Part shown: one piece after another, positions 4,806-5,055 of the stretch
How positions within the stretch are numbered: position 1 is the first letter of the stretch
How the letters are laid out: each line of letters starts with the position of its first letter
Assembly (NCBI GenBank): GCA_013316495.1
Contig: WSMP01000107.1
Location: forward strand, 1 to 5,055
From: Angelakisella sp.
Lineage (GTDB): Bacteria > Bacillota > Clostridia > Oscillospirales > Ruminococcaceae
Length of the DNA stretch: 5,055 nt
Reading direction: 5' to 3'
Program-made: the position numbers and the translations under genes
Notes under the pieces: generated by a model
What the model was told of the DNA's origin: nothing
What the model saw: only the letters and a program-made list of their open reading frames with translations
The model's database searches: none

Positions 4806-4883
4806 AAGCGGCTAGTTTCTTTGAAAGAAGGGAGGGGAATTTGGGGCTGGAAGTAAGGCAGAGTCTCCTGCGGGCAAAGCCCT

Positions 4884-5055
4884 CTACGCCAGCACCACCA
4901 CTGCCAGCAGGCCCAGCAGCAGCCCCAGCCGCCGGAACAGCCCGCCGTACCGCCGGCTTTCCTCCCTGGCCAGCTCCGCCTCCCGCCCCAGGAGAAGGAT
5001 GGCGCTTTCCAGGACAGAAAGCTGCTCCTCCAGGGGCTTCACCCCGATGCTGTCC
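4884..5055 (-). CDS. spoIIIAB: Stage III sporulation protein AB, C-terminal fragment
   Basis: Only the last 56 codons are inside the window and the gene enters from the right edge. The fragment reads DSIGVKPLEEQLSVLES at its start and then has a long amphipathic helix rich in Glu and Arg. It ends with S-R-R-Y-G-G-L-F-R-R-L-G-L-L-L-G-L-L-A-V-V-V-L, a closing membrane helix. The Y-G-x-L-F/Y-R-x-L-G-x-L-x-G-L pattern before a hydrophobic end is typical of SpoIIIAB, a membrane protein of about 170 residues with a GspF-like fold. SpoIIIAB is thought to work with the ATPase SpoIIIAA at the base of the channel. Position just before spoIIIAC supports the call. The stop codon is followed by a long non-coding spacer, unusual for this operon. 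Confidence 0.88.
   Translation of the reverse strand, partial: DSIGVKPLEEQLSVLESAILLLGREAELAREESRRYGGLFRRLGLLLGLLAVVVLA

Overview
The window is one strand-coherent block of genes, all transcribed from the minus strand, so it reads biologically from right to left. It holds most of the spoIIIA sporulation operon, followed by a short housekeeping cluster. In transcription order the genes are spoIIIAB (C-terminal end only), spoIIIAC, spoIIIAD, spoIIIAE, spoIIIAF, spoIIIAG, spoIIIAH, an Asp23/Gls24-family gene (yqhY-like), nusB, and the first 34 codons of a TsaD/M22-like gene cut by the window edge. A complete spoIIIA locus next to nusB indicates an endospore-forming Firmicute. The high G+C content, the absence of accB/accC between spoIIIAH and yqhY, and the M22-like gene after nusB suggest a Clostridia lineage such as the Oscillospiraceae (Flavonifractor/Oscillibacter-like). 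That placement is inference.

Right part (about 1690-5055): SpoIIIAB-AH are the mother-cell half of the SpoIIIA-SpoIIQ channel ('feeding tube') that links mother cell and forespore after engulfment. AC/AD, AD/AE and AF/AG are tightly packed, with 4-nt ATGA overlaps at AC/AD and AF/AG. Two spacers are unusually long for this operon: AB-AC (203 nt) and AE-AF (135 nt). Each carries a copy of the same low-complexity inverted repeat (15-bp perfect stem, 4-nt loop, shared 21-nt core), in opposite orientations.

Middle (969-1127): the spoIIIAH-yqhY spacer holds a perfect 13-bp inverted repeat followed directly by seven T's on the minus strand. A consensus extended -10 box (TGG-TATAAT) is embedded in its upstream arm. 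It looks like a terminator for spoIIIA and a vegetative promoter for yqhY built from the same bases.

Left part (1-968): yqhY and nusB are separated by a strong GC-rich hairpin plus T-tract that ends just before the nusB ribosome binding site. This suggests termination or attenuation ahead of nusB. nusB overlaps the TTG start of the TsaD/M22-like gene by 8 nt.

The protein-coding content is conserved and well known, and I see no novel protein system. The points worth a second look are non-coding: the nested promoter/terminator, the repeat pair inside the spoIIIA operon, and the pre-nusB hairpin. The long plus-strand open frames are shadows of the GC-rich minus-strand genes.
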